Shown here piece after piece: positions 44,648-54,065 of a stretch of 64,000 nucleotides of DNA (its first letter is position 1; each line of letters starts with the position of its first letter). Both the position numbers and the translations under genes were made by a program. Source of the DNA: Nonlabens xiamenensis (GTDB taxonomy: Bacteria; Bacteroidota; Bacteroidia; Flavobacteriales; Flavobacteriaceae); NCBI RefSeq assembly GCF_003865345.1, contig NZ_RMVE01000001.1, positions 930,001-994,000 on the forward strand, in the 5' to 3' direction. Below the pieces are notes generated by a model that saw only the letters and a program-made list of their open reading frames with translations, ran no database searches and was not told the DNA's origin.

Positions 44648-47600
44648 ATGAAATTATCGGTGTGGATTTTAATGCTATGGGGTTGCTTGTGCACCGCCCA
44701 GGATTACTATCAAGAGCAATGGCAAAAGGTAGAACAACTGGAAGTTGAAAATAAAATTGAAGAAGCTCAATCCTTGGTGGAGAACCTGACCAAACGTGCT
44801 AGAAGAAAGAAAGATCATGATCAACTGGTGAAGAGCTTTCTGTTTAAAGCCAAATTTGACATGGTCAAAACCGAAGACGCCCAGCAAAAAATTCTGAGCG
44901 AACTCCAACAACTGATTGATCAATCAAAGTTTCCGCAAAGGAATATTTACCATAATATCTATGCACAGCTATTGAGCCAGTATGTGATGCAAAATCGCTG
45001 GCAGATCCAAAACCGTACGGCTGGCGCTACCAACGCATTATCGGATTTTAAGACTTGGGATGTCTCTACTTTTTATGCTGAAATTGATCAGCATTTTCAG
45101 GCTTCTTTGGAAAGCAAAAAAGACTTAAGTAAAATACCAGTCACTGACTATGAAGCTATTCTTTCCCTAAATCCAACCGGTCGGTCCTTAAGGCCTAGTT
45201 TGCTGGATTTATTGAGTCATCAGGCCCTGGAATTCTATAAAGCTGACTTTATGAACTTGACCCGTCCTAAAGCGTCTTATACCATCACAGAAGCCAATGC
45301 TTTTCTACCTACTGACCAACTCCTGCAGACCAAACGACCAGTAGGAGACAGTATTTATTCCAAATATGATGTGCTGCAACTCTTTGCAGGTCTCGAGCAC
45401 TGGCACAAGCAAAAAGGTAATGACGCACCTTACGTGGCGATCGTATTGAATCGGCTCGCCTATGAGTTGCAATTTCTGGATTCACAAAAGTCTCAACCCA
45501 GATTTGTTAAATTTCACGAGCGATTGCAAAAAGAATATGCCAGCAAGTCAGAACGCGCCATGGTTGATGCCCAACTCGCCAGATACTATTATGATCAAAG
45601 TTCGTCAGTAGAAAAGGAAAAGCGTGATGAGCTGCGATCTAAGGCGATCAACCTGGCCAAACTGGCGGTTGAAGATTATATGGATTCTTTTGGCGGACTT
45701 CAAGCAGCTGCATTGCTATCCGAAATCTATACCCCTCAATTGGGCGTGCAATCCCAAAGTCGCATCCTGCCTAATCGGCCTCATTTGGGCGTGGTGAATT
45801 ATTCTAATGTCGATCAGGCTACATTATATTACATCAAAGTAGAACATGATTTTTCTCAGCGTCAAGGTTACCGAGACTCTATTTATCGCAGCGAACTCCG
45901 CAGTGCTCAACGAGGTGATCGCATTCAATTCACTAAGAAAGTGGATCTTCCAAGCGCCGATGATACTTTTGCTCATAGTTATGAATTTGAAGCTCCTCCA
46001 CTACAAGCTGGCACCTACTTGCTACTTGTCACCCATCCAGGCAAAGAAGAATTACAAATCGCAGGCGCCATAATTCAAGTCAGTAGCTTATCGATTTTCA
46101 AAAATAATAAGGGCAAAAGATCAGAAATTCGCGTCCTGGATCGGGAGTCCGGGAAACCCCTGAAAGATGTATCGCTACTGCTATCCAGACAAGATGGTAA
46201 AGGGAGTCGGAGGGCGACTACTGACCAAAATGGTTTGGCAAGTATCAGCCCTTTCAACGATCGCTACCAACGTATCATGGCTTTCAAATCAGGGGATACT
46301 ATTTCAGAAAGCTTTTACCACTACGATTACCGCAATACGCGTCAGAGAGAGCAAACCCAGGTACGTACATTTATGTATTTGGATCGTGCGATTTACAGGC
46401 CCGGACAGACCGTTTATTTCAAAGGAATTGTGCTTTCGCATTACCAAGAGCAAACCAATATTGTAACAGACCAAAGCTTTAAGATCAGTGTGACCGATGT
46501 CAATGGTTCAGAAGTTTTTACCCAAGAAATGACGACCAATGATTTTGGTAGCTACCACGGTGAGTTTAACCTGCCAGAAGAAAGTCTAACTGGACAATTT
46601 CGGATTGAGGCGGTACCCGTAAATAGCAATGCATTAAAAAGTGGATTGAAATACTTTGAGGGAATGTCCAGTAGAGTAACCTCTTTTCAGGTCGAAGAAT
46701 ATAAGCGACCCAGGTTTGAAGTGGACTTTGAGCAAATGAAAACATCTTATGCGATTAATGATAGTGTTCAGGTTACCGCTTTCGCGAAAGCCTATTTGGG
46801 GTCCAATATCACCGGTGCTGATGTTCATTATAAAGTGACTCGTCAAGCCTTTGTGCCGTGGTGGAAATATTCTGGCTACTATCCGTCTGACGAGCAAGTC
46901 ATCATCGATAGCGACGAGCTGGAAGCCGAATTCACTACCGATGACAAAGGAAAAGTGATCTTATCCTTTCTGGCCTCACCCGATCAGGAATTGGTGCAAA
47001 AAGATATTCATCCCATTTATACCTACACGATCCAAACGAGTATTACTGACGTCAATGGAGAAACACGTACTGGGACTAAGAGTTTGCGCATAGGTCGTCA
47101 GCCTATCGAATTACTGATCAATGCTCCGGGCGTTTTGGGTCCAGACAACAATGAGTTAAGTGTTTATGCCCAGAATCTCAATGGAGAGCCCATCAAGGCC
47201 ATCATTGAAGTTCAAATCCGTAGACCACGCCAACCTGATCATGTGGTTGTTCCTTCACAACTACCCTCAGCCGAGTTTCACGAATTGGATGAAGCTGCTT
47301 ATGAACTAAAGTTTCCTTATGGTCCTCCCAGATACGCACAGGAACAGGACCAATGGAAACAGGCGCCCATACTTTTTAAAAAACGCATCACCACAGATTC
47401 ATTGATGACCATTCAATTGCCTATTACCCAGGAATGGAAAAATGGAGAATATGTCATTTATGCCAAAGCCATTGAGGCGGATCAAGGAAAAGATCTAGAT
47501 CAGGTAGAAGAGGTTGTGGAGCAGATCGAGCAAAAACCTTTATGGGCAAATCCATCCTTGCCGCCAGTTCCCAGCTTGATATCTCATCAGATGGAAATAA

Positions 47601-50600
47601 AGGATGGGATTGCCAATGTGGATTTCTTTACGAGTATGGATGGTGTGTATGTGCACCTGGTGACTTATGATGAACAGGAATTGGTAGAGGATTATACTTT
47701 TTTCATCACTCAAGGCAAGACATCAAAAAGCTTTGATCTGACCAAACATGAAAATGGCACCCTCAATTTTTGGTATGCTGCCCAACGGGAAAACCATTAT
47801 GAAACAGGTAGATTGATGGCTCGATTGCCTCAAAAGGTCAAAGATCCGTATCAAATTACCACACAGAGCTTTAGAAACAAACTCTATCCCGGTGTGAACG
47901 AAGAGTGGTCTTTTACCCTGAAAAATGAGGCTGGTAAAGCGATGGAAGCCGAGGTACTGGCCAGTATGTACGATCAGAGTTTGGACGAATTTGCCATAAG
48001 TCGATGGAGTGATTTTTCTTTTTATAGCAACAGGCAGCGTTACAACCCGTCTTTTTTTGAGCAAATGACGGCCAAAACTTCTAACAATGCCTATGTTCAA
48101 TTAGATTATGATCGTAAAAACACACCCCAGCTACTGTTCGACCGCTGGAATTTTTACGGGTTGACCTTTCAAAATTTTAATTGGGAATACAGAAGGTATA
48201 AGAATAGACTTGCCGCCAAACTTCAACCGCCCAAAGCTGTTCCGGGTAAAATTGTAGGAAAAGTGATGGATATCAATGGTGAACCTTTATATGGGGTAAC
48301 AGTAGTAGTTAAAGGCACCACCGTAGGAAGTACCACGGATTTTGATGGTCATTTTGCCATTGAAGCAGATACAGGAGATACGCTGGTGGTGAATTACATC
48401 GGTTTCCAAACCCAGCAGATCAAAGTCAGGAAAGACAGGGTAATCACCATTGTTTTGGAAGACAATGTTAGCCAATTGGATGCAGTTGTGGTGTCGGGTT
48501 ATCGAATGAAGTCTAGTAAAAGGTCCAGTGTTTCCTCAGCTGTAGTCGTTAATGAAGAAGTCGTTGAGATGGATATGATGTTAGATGATAAGGACGGTAG
48601 TCCAGCAGATACTCCTATGGATTCCATCGGAGACTTAAATCAGACAGGCTCAAATACTGAGGCTCAAAATACTAAATCAGTAGATTTTTCCAACGTACAA
48701 GTCCGCAAGGACTTAAAAGAAACAGCCTTTTTTCTTCCTCAATTAATGACAGATAATCAGGGTAACTTGAAGTTTTCTTTCCGCTCGCCAGAGATGTTGA
48801 CCCAATGGAAATTCAGATTGTTTGCCCATAACAAGCAAGCAGAGACTGCCCGATTCACCCAGGAGGTCATCACCCAAAAAGAATTGAGTCTGGTTCCCAA
48901 TGCACCCAGATTCCTCAGGGAGAAGGATACCATTAGATTTTCCACCAAAATCGCTAATCTCAGCGATGGCCCTATGCAAGGTACAGCCCGACTTCAGCTC
49001 TTTGATGCGTTGAGCATGCAGCCTATAGATAAGGCTCTACAAAATCGGCAGCCAGATAAAAGTTTTCAAATTGATCAGGGTGGCAATACATCGGTGAACT
49101 GGGAATTTATTGTTCCCGTTGGTACCCAGGCGGTAACGTATAGGGTGCTTGCACAGGCGGGTGACTTTTCTGATGGGGAGGAAAATCTGCTGCCCGTTAT
49201 AACCAATAGGATGCTGGTCACTGAATCCAGAGCATTTTGGGTGAGGGCAGGGGAAAAACAAAGCCTCACCATGGATGGGCTACTCGAGAATACTTCCAGC
49301 AGTCTGGACAATCACCAAATGGTTTTTGAATATACCTCAAACCCGAATTGGTATGCCATCAAATCTCTTCCCTACCTGATGGAATATGAGCATGAATGTG
49401 CAGAACAGACCTTTTCTCGCTATTATGCCAACGCAGTTGCTGCACACATTTTGAATAGTCATCCCAAGGTCAAGGCTGTCTTTGATAGTTGGTCTGCCTC
49501 AGGTCAGGATGCGAGTCTGCTGGAGCGCAATCAGGAATTGAAAAGCGTTGTTATTGCCCACACGCCCTGGCTGCGGGATGCGCAATCTGAAACAGAGCAG
49601 CAACAGCGCCTGGCAACACTCTTTGACCTGAACCGGACGGCCAAGGCAAAACGTAAAACACTGGCCAAGCTAGAGGCATTACAATTGGGCAATGGTGGCT
49701 TTCCCTGGTTCAAAGGCGGTAGGATAAATGAATATATCACCAGACATATTGCGGCTGGAATGGGGCATTTGAACAGACTCGATATCAATGATGGTCATCG
49801 ACCGCAGACCGATCGTATTTATCGCAACGCTATTCAGGCCGTGGATGCCGAATGGAAGCGTCGTCTCCAATTGTACCTTAAAGATCACAAGAACCTGGAA
49901 GATTATTCTTTTGGTGTGGGCTATTGGCATTATCAATATGCCCGAAGTTTTGATAGTCCATCTTCTCGAGAAGATAAGTTGTTACGAGAAGCAAAAAATA
50001 TCGCTTTCGCGAAAGCGGAAACCAATTTCTCTAGTGCCAGCCTCTATCAGCAATTATTAATGGCTATCGTTTTGCATCGTGAAAACAAAACCAAACTTGC
50101 TGCTAAAATTATGGAAGGTCTCCGGCAAACTGCCGTAAGCACCAAAGAAAGCGGGATGTACTGGAAGTCCAATACCAACTCGTGGAATTGGTATGAAAGT
50201 AATATTGAAACACATGCACTGGCGGTAGAGGCATTTGCTGAAATTATACAGGATGATCAAATCATTGAAGAACTACAGGTGTGGTTGCTTAAAAACAAGA
50301 GGACCAATCGCTGGAAGTCAACTAAGGCGACCGCTGATGCCACTTATGCCTTGTTGCTGCACGACAAGTCTTGGTTGGATACACAGGAAAAAACAAGATT
50401 TGAATGGGCTGGAAAACCCTTACCACAACAAAAAATGCAGGAAGTGCAAAAAGAAGCTGGGTCTGGATATTTCAAAATTAAGCTGGACGCCGATGAAATC
50501 ACCAAAGCCCACGCCACAATGGAGGTTACCAATCGTTCAGAGACAACAGGATACGGCGGTCTGTATTGGCAATATTTTGAGGACATGGATAAGATCTTAC

Positions 50601-51049
50601 GCGACGATGAGAATGGTCCCTTGTCGGTCAAAAAGTCCTTGTTTAAAAAAGTTAGCAATAATTCTGGTGACCGTTTGGAAGCGATTACACCATCTGAACC
50701 TTTAGCGATAGGCGATCTGGTAACCGTACGTATAGAGATCAGGTCCAACGCAGATATGAATTTTATACACCTCAAGGATATGCGGGCCAGTGGGTTTGAA
50801 CCGGTGGATGTGATTTCTACCTATAAATGGCAAGATGGGCTAGGCTACTACCAAAGCACCAAAGATGTGGCTACACATTTTTTCTTTGATCGCTTGAATA
50901 AGGGAACCTACGTTTTTGAGTATGAATTAAGAGCCAACAATGCTGGTAATTTTTCCAATGGAATCACTAGTATCGAGAGCATGTATGCTCCCGAATTTTC
51001 CAGTCATAGCCAGGGACAACGTGTGGAAATTAAGGAGGTGAAGCCATAA
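44648..51049 (+). CDS. Giant alpha-2-macroglobulin-like protein with inserted SusC-type N-terminal domain
   Basis: 2133 residues, exported (signal MKLSVWILMLWGCLCTAQ). A helical N-terminal region is followed by macroglobulin beta domains; the MG2 hallmark DRAIYRPGQTVYFKG is near residue 578. At about 1200-1288 a CarboxypepD_reg-like domain (KIVGKVMDINGEPLYGV ... GHFAIEADTGDTLVVNYIGF) ends in QLDAVVVSGY, the TonB-receptor plug start, but no plug or barrel follows. The A2M segment resumes with KETAFFLPQLMTDNQGNLKF. Cys1584-Ala-Glu-Gln1587 in YEHECAEQTF matches the thioester CxEQ, followed by the alpha/alpha TED. Likely traps attacking proteases in the periplasm or at the surface. Two palindrome copies encode AFAKA at 711-715 and 1786-1790. 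Confidence 0.9.
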   Translation: MKLSVWILMLWGCLCTAQDYYQEQWQKVEQLEVENKIEEAQSLVENLTKRARRKKDHDQLVKSFLFKAKFDMVKTEDAQQKILSELQQLIDQSKFPQRNIYHNIYAQLLSQYVMQNRWQIQNRTAGATNALSDFKTWDVSTFYAEIDQHFQASLESKKDLSKIPVTDYEAILSLNPTGRSLRPSLLDLLSHQALEFYKADFMNLTRPKASYTITEANAFLPTDQLLQTKRPVGDSIYSKYDVLQLFAGLEHWHKQKGNDAPYVAIVLNRLAYELQFLDSQKSQPRFVKFHERLQKEYASKSERAMVDAQLARYYYDQSSSVEKEKRDELRSKAINLAKLAVEDYMDSFGGLQAAALLSEIYTPQLGVQSQSRILPNRPHLGVVNYSNVDQATLYYIKVEHDFSQRQGYRDSIYRSELRSAQRGDRIQFTKKVDLPSADDTFAHSYEFEAPPLQAGTYLLLVTHPGKEELQIAGAIIQVSSLSIFKNNKGKRSEIRVLDRESGKPLKDVSLLLSRQDGKGSRRATTDQNGLASISPFNDRYQRIMAFKSGDTISESFYHYDYRNTRQREQTQVRTFMYLDRAIYRPGQTVYFKGIVLSHYQEQTNIVTDQSFKISVTDVNGSEVFTQEMTTNDFGSYHGEFNLPEESLTGQFRIEAVPVNSNALKSGLKYFEGMSSRVTSFQVEEYKRPRFEVDFEQMKTSYAINDSVQVTAFAKAYLGSNITGADVHYKVTRQAFVPWWKYSGYYPSDEQVIIDSDELEAEFTTDDKGKVILSFLASPDQELVQKDIHPIYTYTIQTSITDVNGETRTGTKSLRIGRQPIELLINAPGVLGPDNNELSVYAQNLNGEPIKAIIEVQIRRPRQPDHVVVPSQLPSAEFHELDEAAYELKFPYGPPRYAQEQDQWKQAPILFKKRITTDSLMTIQLPITQEWKNGEYVIYAKAIEADQGKDLDQVEEVVEQIEQKPLWANPSLPPVPSLISHQMEIKDGIANVDFFTSMDGVYVHLVTYDEQELVEDYTFFITQGKTSKSFDLTKHENGTLNFWYAAQRENHYETGRLMARLPQKVKDPYQITTQSFRNKLYPGVNEEWSFTLKNEAGKAMEAEVLASMYDQSLDEFAISRWSDFSFYSNRQRYNPSFFEQMTAKTSNNAYVQLDYDRKNTPQLLFDRWNFYGLTFQNFNWEYRRYKNRLAAKLQPPKAVPGKIVGKVMDINGEPLYGVTVVVKGTTVGSTTDFDGHFAIEADTGDTLVVNYIGFQTQQIKVRKDRVITIVLEDNVSQLDAVVVSGYRMKSSKRSSVSSAVVVNEEVVEMDMMLDDKDGSPADTPMDSIGDLNQTGSNTEAQNTKSVDFSNVQVRKDLKETAFFLPQLMTDNQGNLKFSFRSPEMLTQWKFRLFAHNKQAETARFTQEVITQKELSLVPNAPRFLREKDTIRFSTKIANLSDGPMQGTARLQLFDALSMQPIDKALQNRQPDKSFQIDQGGNTSVNWEFIVPVGTQAVTYRVLAQAGDFSDGEENLLPVITNRMLVTESRAFWVRAGEKQSLTMDGLLENTSSSLDNHQMVFEYTSNPNWYAIKSLPYLMEYEHECAEQTFSRYYANAVAAHILNSHPKVKAVFDSWSASGQDASLLERNQELKSVVIAHTPWLRDAQSETEQQQRLATLFDLNRTAKAKRKTLAKLEALQLGNGGFPWFKGGRINEYITRHIAAGMGHLNRLDINDGHRPQTDRIYRNAIQAVDAEWKRRLQLYLKDHKNLEDYSFGVGYWHYQYARSFDSPSSREDKLLREAKNIAFAKAETNFSSASLYQQLLMAIVLHRENKTKLAAKIMEGLRQTAVSTKESGMYWKSNTNSWNWYESNIETHALAVEAFAEIIQDDQIIEELQVWLLKNKRTNRWKSTKATADATYALLLHDKSWLDTQEKTRFEWAGKPLPQQKMQEVQKEAGSGYFKIKLDADEITKAHATMEVTNRSETTGYGGLYWQYFEDMDKILRDDENGPLSVKKSLFKKVSNNSGDRLEAITPSEPLAIGDLVTVRIEIRSNADMNFIHLKDMRASGFEPVDVISTYKWQDGLGYYQSTKDVATHFFFDRLNKGTYVFEYELRANNAGNFSNGITSIESMYAPEFSSHSQGQRVEIKEVKP
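46778..46791. repeat. Iterated palindrome, copy 12 (14-bp core)
   Basis: GCTTTCGCGAAAGC in the macroglobulin gene, read as AFAKA in a beta domain. Confidence 0.92.
50002..50017. repeat. Iterated palindrome CGCTTTCGCGAAAGCG, copy 13
   Basis: Perfect 16-mer, second copy in the macroglobulin gene, read as AFAKA in the thioester domain. Confidence 0.95.
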
Positions 51050-51132
51050 ATGACTGTGGCGAGATAGTTAGCTTAAGATTCTTTAACGCTTTACGGATTT
51101 ACGCTTGAAGCTTATAGCGTACCTTAGCAACA

Positions 51133-52077
51133 ATGAATCAGGAGCAGACTTATTCATGGGGCACGCGTCAAAGCATCAAGACCTTGGTGGTCAAGATATT
51201 GAGCTTATTTTCCTCGGTGCGCTTGTACAATATTATATTGGTGGCGATCGCACAACTGCTGGCTGCAATATTTATCATTGCTCCTGAATTAAGGGTTAAA
51301 GATATACTGCTGGATTACAGGCTTTGGCTCATCGTACTGGCGAGCGCTGCTGCAATCGCTGGCGGCTATATCATTAATAATTTTTATGATCGGGAAAAAG
51401 ACCTGATCAATCGTCCACAAAAAACTTTGTTGGAACATCAATTGAGTAGGCACACCCTTTGGTCCGTTTATTTTGGCATGAATTTTCTGGCTTTTGTGTT
51501 GGGAATGTTGGTTTCATGGCGGGCTGGGATGTTCTATGCAGCCTATATTTTTGCCATGTGGTTATATTCCCATAAGCTTAAAAGGGTTTTGTTTTTGGGA
51601 AACTTGATGGCAGCCCTATTGGCGATCACGCCCTTTTTTGTGCTGTTTATGTATTACCGCAATTTTTATCCAGTCATTCTGGTGCACGGTGGCTTTTTGT
51701 TTTTGATCATAGGTATGAGGGAGTTGATCAAGGACCTTGAGAATCTTAGAGGAGATCTGGCACAGAATTATCGCACCATTCCCGTAGTATTGGGAGAGCG
51801 ACGTTCCAAGCAATTTTACACGCTGCTCACTTTGTTGACGATTTTTCCCATCGCCGTCTTGATCACTTATTTTGATATCGGCTACATGAAGTATTATTTT
51901 GCCTTAATTGGTGGTGCCTTAATGGTGTGCCTGCCATTGATCTGGTCTTCTCGCCGCAAGAGGGAATATCTTTTAATTCATTTTATACTGAAAGTGATCA
52001 TCAGCGCTGGGGTATTTTCTATTTTACTGATTGATCTTCCCGCCATTATTGATCGTATTCAATCGTTTACCACATGA
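51133..52077 (+). CDS. UbiA-family prenyltransferase
   Basis: 314 residues, about eight membrane helices. First Asp-rich motif INNFYDREKDLINRP (NDxxDxxxD type), second region GMRELIKDLENLRGDLAQNY. Flavobacterial members are labelled geranylgeranylglycerol-phosphate geranylgeranyltransferases, but the acceptor is unproven. It overlaps the nitrilase gene by four bases (ATGA), and the GHMP kinase two genes on also belongs to isoprenoid metabolism. Confidence 0.85.
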   Translation: MNQEQTYSWGTRQSIKTLVVKILSLFSSVRLYNIILVAIAQLLAAIFIIAPELRVKDILLDYRLWLIVLASAAAIAGGYIINNFYDREKDLINRPQKTLLEHQLSRHTLWSVYFGMNFLAFVLGMLVSWRAGMFYAAYIFAMWLYSHKLKRVLFLGNLMAALLAITPFFVLFMYYRNFYPVILVHGGFLFLIIGMRELIKDLENLRGDLAQNYRTIPVVLGERRSKQFYTLLTLLTIFPIAVLITYFDIGYMKYYFALIGGALMVCLPLIWSSRRKREYLLIHFILKVIISAGVFSILLIDLPAIIDRIQSFTT

Positions 52078-53039
52078 GATCACAGCACATCAAAGTTGCC
52101 TTGGTACAAATTTCACCTGTATGGTTAAACAAGCAAGCAACGCTTAAAAAGATCATCACCCGCCTGGAAGACGCAGCCGATCAGGGAGCGGAATTAGCGG
52201 TATTTGGAGAAGCCCTATTGCCAGGTTATCCTTTTTGGCTCGCGCTCACCGATGGGGCGTCTTGGAACAAAACAGTGGTCAAGGAATTGCACCGTCATTA
52301 CGCTTTAAATGCGATCAGTATTGAGCAGGGAGATTTGGAGGAGGTTTGCGCTTTCGCGAAAGCGAACAACCTTTCCATCTATTTAGGCATAATCGAGCGC
52401 CCGCAGGACAGGGGCGGACACAGTCTTTATGCCAGTATGGTATACATCGATGCCAGTGGAGTTGTACAAAGCGTGCACCGAAAATTACAACCTACCTATG
52501 ATGAACGTTTGACCTGGTCACCGGGTGATGGCCATGGTTTGGTTACTCATCAATTAAAAGGTTTTACCTTGAGTGGCCTCAACTGCTGGGAAAATTGGAT
52601 GCCTTTACCACGTGCCGCCATGTATGCCCAAGGTACTAATTTGCATGTCGCCTGCTGGCCAGGTAGTGATCACAACACCAGGGATATTACCAGATTTATC
52701 GCCAGGGAAGGCCGTTGTTATGTTTTATCTGTTTCCAGCCTGATGAGTAAAACTGATTTTCCTAAGGATACACCGCATTTGGAGGAAATTTTATCTCAAG
52801 CGCCTGAGGTTTTAACAAATGGAGGTAGTTGTATCGCAGGTCCAGACGGAGAATGGATCGTGGAGCCGCAAATTGGATCAGAGCAAATTATCTATGCAAA
52901 TTTGGATCTGCACCGTGTGTTTGAAGAACGACAAAATTTTGATCCCGCAGGACATTATTCCAGACCTGATGTAACGCAACTATATGTCAATCGTAATCGG
53001 CAGACTACTGTTAAATTTGACCAAGATGCCGCTTCATAG
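52074..53039 (+). CDS. Nitrilase (carbon-nitrogen hydrolase, branch 1)
   Basis: 321 residues. Catalytic triad Glu46 (VFGEALLPGYPFW), Lys137 (HRKLQPTYDERLTW) and Cys171 (GLNCWENWMPLPR). The CWEN-MPL context marks true nitrilases and cyanide-hydrolysing enzymes that turn nitriles to acids and ammonia, rather than amidases. Start overlaps the UbiA stop. Its place between two isoprenoid genes is unexpected and might be a recent insertion. The palindrome encodes AFAKA near residue 93. Confidence 0.88.
   Translation: MRSQHIKVALVQISPVWLNKQATLKKIITRLEDAADQGAELAVFGEALLPGYPFWLALTDGASWNKTVVKELHRHYALNAISIEQGDLEEVCAFAKANNLSIYLGIIERPQDRGGHSLYASMVYIDASGVVQSVHRKLQPTYDERLTWSPGDGHGLVTHQLKGFTLSGLNCWENWMPLPRAAMYAQGTNLHVACWPGSDHNTRDITRFIAREGRCYVLSVSSLMSKTDFPKDTPHLEEILSQAPEVLTNGGSCIAGPDGEWIVEPQIGSEQIIYANLDLHRVFEERQNFDPAGHYSRPDVTQLYVNRNRQTTVKFDQDAAS
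52349..52364. repeat. Iterated palindrome CGCTTTCGCGAAAGCG, copy 14
   Basis: Perfect 16-mer in the nitrilase gene, read as AFAKA. Confidence 0.95.
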
Positions 53040-53061
53040 ATCGGCTAAGCACTTATCTTTG
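53033..53061 (+). promoter_or_regulatory. Promoter of the GHMP kinase gene
   Basis: TTC at 53033-53035, 18 bases, TATCTTTG at 53054-53061 (exact TAnnTTTG). The expected start near 53068 lies just 10-12 bases before the TTG start codon, giving a very short leader. Confidence 0.5.
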
Positions 53062-53078
53062 AATCAAAAGGATAGAAT

Positions 53079-53987
53079 TTGGAGCAAAGGGTTTTTTCTG
53101 CACACGGTAAATTTTTGATTACTGGGGAGTATGCGGTACTTGACGCTGTTCCCGCTCTTGCTGTACCTTTAAAATTGGACCAGCGTTTGGTCATAACACC
53201 CAGAGAGGACCAGCAGATTAACTGGAAGAGTTACGATGTGGATGGAAGTCTGTGGTTTGAATTGTCGACTAACGTGCATGATCTTTATTCGGACTGCATT
53301 GATTGTGACAATCCGATCAGTATAAAACTGGCCGAAATTCTCAATCACGCACTTCATTTGTCCTCGATTAGATCCTTGCATGGTTTTGATGCGGTTACCG
53401 AGTTGGATTTTGACCGAAAGTCAGGTATGGGTACCAGTTCGACTTTGATTAGTATGATTGCGCAGTGGTTAGGTTGTGATCCCTTTGCCTTACAATTTCG
53501 TGCTTTTGGAGGGAGTGGATATGACGTTGCCTGTGCGACTGCCCAAAAGCCTATCACATATACGTACGATCCAGTGCGTCCCAAGGTAGAAACCGTGAAC
53601 TGGGATCCAGCCATAAAAGATGAATTATTTTTCGTGTATTTGAACCGCAAGCAGAACAGTCGGGAAAGCATTGCTAGCTATCAGTCTTCCCGACTGACAT
53701 CAGATGTTCGCTCACGTCTGGTAGAGATGCCAAAAGCTTTTCTAAATGCTTCCAATGATTTGACTGTCTTTAAGGCACTCATCGACGAACACGAAGGACT
53801 GATCGCACCATTGGTAGGTATTTTGCCCGTCAAGGAAAGGCTTTTTGCAGACTATCCTGGGTCGATAAAATCCCTTGGAGGCTGGGGAGGTGATTTTGTA
53901 ATGGCTACCGGCGGTGCGCAAGAGCGCGATTACTTCAGGCAGAGAAATTACCAAGATATCAGGGAATGGAATGAGCTGATACGCTAA
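53079..53987 (+). CDS. GYDIA-family GHMP kinase
   Basis: 302 residues starting at TTG; no ATG precedes the conserved SAHGKFLITGEYAVLDAVPA block. GHMP ATP motif DRKSGMGTSSTLISM and the namesake GGSGYDVACA. Relatives act in or near the mevalonate pathway (mevalonate/phosphomevalonate kinase-like). The upstream UbiA gene fits an isoprenoid link. A strong bidirectional terminator follows. Confidence 0.88.
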   Translation: MEQRVFSAHGKFLITGEYAVLDAVPALAVPLKLDQRLVITPREDQQINWKSYDVDGSLWFELSTNVHDLYSDCIDCDNPISIKLAEILNHALHLSSIRSLHGFDAVTELDFDRKSGMGTSSTLISMIAQWLGCDPFALQFRAFGGSGYDVACATAQKPITYTYDPVRPKVETVNWDPAIKDELFFVYLNRKQNSRESIASYQSSRLTSDVRSRLVEMPKAFLNASNDLTVFKALIDEHEGLIAPLVGILPVKERLFADYPGSIKSLGGWGGDFVMATGGAQERDYFRQRNYQDIREWNELIR

Positions 53988-54010
53988 ATTATCAGGGAAG
54001 AGAAAATATA

Positions 54011-54042
54011 AAAAAAGGCCGCTTTCAAAAGCGGCCTTTTTT
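54011..54042. terminator. Strong bidirectional intrinsic terminator
   Basis: AAAAAAGGCCGCTTT and AAAGCGGCCTTTTTT pair perfectly around a tiny loop. Separates the convergent GHMP kinase and PPIase genes. Confidence 0.93.
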
Positions 54043-54065
54043 ATTGTAGGTATTGTGTCAGAGAA

